Source: Gammaproteobacteria bacterium
GTDB taxonomy: Bacteria; Pseudomonadota; Gammaproteobacteria; Pseudomonadales; Azotimanducaceae_A
Assembly: GCA_028819775.1 (NCBI GenBank)
Contig: JAPPKV010000133.1
Location: forward strand, 4,620 to 13,729
Direction: 5' to 3'
DNA: 9,110 bases
Shown in pieces: positions 6,489 through 9,110 of the stretch; within the stretch, counting starts at the first letter, position 1, and each line of letters starts with the position of its first letter. The notes under the pieces were generated by a model. The model saw nothing but the letters and a program-made list of their open reading frames with translations, did no database searches and was not told the DNA's origin. Made by a program: the position numbers and the translations under genes.

Positions 6489-7327
6489 TGCTCCCCGGCA
6501 ACTCCCGCCACCGTTCCACGCGGCCCCATCGGCCCAGTCGCCGCATTCCGTGTCCGCGCGGCCTGACCCTGATCGAAACCCTGGTCACGTTCGTCATCCT
6601 CGGTTTCCTCTCCACCCTGATCCTGCAGGCCGTCGGCTTCTTCGCCGCCCGCTACGAGGGCGTCCAGCGCGTCCACCGCGTCGCCGCGCTGGAGTCGCTG
6701 CAGCAGAACTGGTTCGCCACCTCCGTGCAGGGTTTCGTGCCCTACGGCGTCAGGGCGCGCCGCTTCCAGGGCCGTCCAACCTATTTCGAGGGCATCTCCC
6801 TAGAACCCCTCAACGCCGAAGCCGGCACCCCGGTCACCGTGCGCTGGTCCATCGACCAAGACGCCGTGCACTACCTGGAGACCCTCGGCCACCCACTCCC
6901 CGGCGTCGAATGGACCATCCGCCCTTCGGACACTCCCGTACGAGACCGATCCCGTCCCCAACCGGACACACACGAAATTTCCAATATCACTTTGAGATCA
7001 CGCTCCCCCGCGCCCGCCACCCAGGGCGACCTCGCGTTCCACTACGCTGATGCGTACGCCAACTGGTACGACCACTGGCCGCCGCTGCCGGACTCGAAGC
7101 CCCTCGCCGAGCCGAGTCGGGATACGCCCTCGCCCAAGACGCCGTCCGTCGACGACGTGGTCGCCGCGCTGGGGAACCCCGCCGCCCCGACCGATCCGCT
7201 GGCCCACCCGGCCTACGACTGGACACCCCGCCTCATCCGTCTCGCCTCGGTCGAGAAGGGCACCATCTGGCTCGCCCGCGTGGAGCCGTCCGCCCGTCCC
7301 CTGGCGACCGACGAGGACTACCAGTGA
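6488..7327 (+). CDS. gspJ: Minor pseudopilin GspJ, enlarged by Pro-rich insert
   Basis: A minor pseudopilin of the tip complex. The prepilin site is PRG|LTLIETLVTFVILGFLSTLI, with G25 at -1 and E30 at +5. The downstream pattern of a long alpha helix, then FEGISLEPL, VRWSIDQDAVHYLE and a late FHYADAYANWYDHWPP, fits GspJ. At 279 residues it is larger than common GspJs (about 200). The excess is a low-complexity Pro/Asp/Ser segment at about 200-245, between DHWPP and DWTPRLIRL, which are contiguous in usual members. A second polar stretch lies at about 147-178. The start codon overlaps the gspI stop (TGATG) by one base, and the end overlaps gspK by four. Confidence 0.88.
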   Translation: MLPGNSRHRSTRPHRPSRRIPCPRGLTLIETLVTFVILGFLSTLILQAVGFFAARYEGVQRVHRVAALESLQQNWFATSVQGFVPYGVRARRFQGRPTYFEGISLEPLNAEAGTPVTVRWSIDQDAVHYLETLGHPLPGVEWTIRPSDTPVRDRSRPQPDTHEISNITLRSRSPAPATQGDLAFHYADAYANWYDHWPPLPDSKPLAEPSRDTPSPKTPSVDDVVAALGNPAAPTDPLAHPAYDWTPRLIRLASVEKGTIWLARVEPSARPLATDEDYQ

Positions 7328-8411
7328 CCAAACGCGAAGGCTTCATCCTCGCGGCCACTCTCTGGGCGCTGGTCGCACTCACCGTGATCGCCGCCTACAT
7401 CGACGGTGTCACCCGCACCAACGTCGACAACGCCTACCGCGCCAAGCGCATGCTGCAAGCCGAACTCGATCGCCGGGGCACCGAGGCCACGCTGCTCTAC
7501 CTGCTCGCAACCAACCGCATGAACCGCCGCAGCCTCGTGTTGGAAACAGAGCAGCGCTCCGCCACGCGCGCCGTGACGCTGGACGACACCGGGGACGGCG
7601 TCCTGCGCCTCGGCGGCGAGGCGTACCAGGGCCTCGGCGACGTCGCCTTCTCCCTGCAGGACGAACTCGGCCTCGTATCGGTCAACGCGCCCACCTACCC
7701 CCAGCTCTCCCAGGTGCTCACGAGCATCGGCGTCCCCCGGGACGACGTCGCCGCCCTCATGCCGCGGCTGCGCGACTACATCGACGTGGACGGCGAGCTA
7801 ATCCTCGACGGCGCCGAAGCCTACGACTACGCCAGGACCGAGCGACCGCCTCCCGCGAACTTCTTCCTCGTGACCCCAATGGAGCTCAATCGCGTGCTCG
7901 GCGCCGAGAACCTCCTCGACCGCGCCCAACGGCAGCGCCTGCGCGCGATGACCACGCCGCGCCTGGTGAGCGGCCTAAACTTCAACACCATGCCCCCGGA
8001 AGTTGCCGCAGCCGTCCTCGAGACCGACATCGACGATCTCGACGCCTTCCTGGCCGCTCGCGAGGAAGCGCCCCTCACCGATCTCGACCGCATCCTCGAA
8101 CTGACCGGACGTTCCGCCGACATCCCCTCCGACCGGGTCGCACCGGCACCCTCGATCGCCCTGAGAGTCAGCACCTGGTGGCAGCACGGCGGCCCCCGGA
8201 CCGTCGTCGGCATCACCCTGTCGCCGGCGGCGCGCTACCAGCCCCCGGTTTCCGCCCCGTGGCGCAAGGAGTACCGCTATTCCGAGCCCAGCCGCCCCGC
8301 CGGCGCACTTCGCCAGGCACCAACGCCGCTCCTCGGCGGCGAACCCGAAGACCAGGACGTGACCGCCGCGCCGCCGAACGCCCCCAACCAACGAACCCTC
8401 GGCAGACCCGG

Positions 8412-8415
<4 letters not shown>
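7324..8415 (+). CDS. gspK: Minor pseudopilin GspK
   Basis: The large tip pseudopilin that caps the I-J-K complex. The GTG start at 7324 overlaps the gspJ stop as GTGA. The N-terminus REG|FILAATLWALVALTVIAAYI is a class III pilin-like signal with G6 at -1. The +5 residue is Ala, not Glu, as is characteristic of GspK. The body has GspK features: NAPTYPQLSQVLTSIGV, a LRDYIDVDGE...GAEAYDY segment (149-169), ANFFLVTPMELNRVLG, and a helix-hairpin-like GLNFNTMPPEVAAAVL (217-232) followed by LTDLDRILELTG. At 363 residues it is longer than many family members, with a proline-rich, probably disordered tail from about 305 to 363. Its leader is short, unlike those of the G-J products. Confidence 0.92.

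Positions 8416-9110
<695 letters not shown>

Noticed and set aside
6963..6971. CGGACACAC inside gspJ as another regulatory box
   Set aside because: Only nine bases match, it lies within coding sequence far from a gene start, and chance is a reasonable explanation.

Overview
This 9,110-base, GC-rich window is most likely a contig from a high-GC proteobacterium. A gammaproteobacterium is the best guess, because the aminotransferase resembles Escherichia coli YbdL and the secretion genes run in the Xanthomonas xps order. No rRNA, tRNA, CRISPR array or intact transposase is visible.

Layout: positions 52 to about 1197 (minus strand) hold a PLP-dependent methionine/aromatic aminotransferase. A short divergent spacer separates it from a plus-strand type II secretion system (T2SS) cluster: gspE (ATPase), a gap of about 530 bases, gspF (inner-membrane platform), gspG (major pseudopilin), gspH, gspI, gspJ, gspK (minor pseudopilins) and the 5' part of a gspL-like gene that runs off the right edge. 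From gspF onward the genes overlap or nearly touch (14-base F/G overlap, 60-base G/H gap, 11-base H/I, 1-base I/J, 4-base J/K and 4-base K/L overlaps), so they look like one translationally coupled operon. gspC and gspD are not in the window. The E-F-G-H-I-J-K-L order matches the xps arrangement, in which gspM, gspN and gspD follow gspL.

How the genes work together: GspE is the cytoplasmic hexameric ATPase. It acts on GspF and a GspL/GspM platform to assemble GspG, tipped by the H-I-J-K complex, into a periplasmic pseudopilus that pushes folded exoproteins out through the GspD secretin. A prepilin peptidase (GspO/PilD) is required but not encoded here.

The least expected parts are: (1) a cluster of six copies of a GAATCGGACACAC-like motif between gspE and gspF, with a further 10-base core match in the divergent region before gspE; (2) unusually long arginine-rich leader peptides on GspG (54 residues), GspH (30), GspI (25) and GspJ (25); (3) a 14-base perfect inverted repeat around the aminotransferase stop codon; and (4) a terminal tract with 30 consecutive C that is almost certainly a sequencing or assembly artefact. 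I found no convincing wholly new system. The repeat cluster inside the secretion locus is the best candidate for something undescribed.
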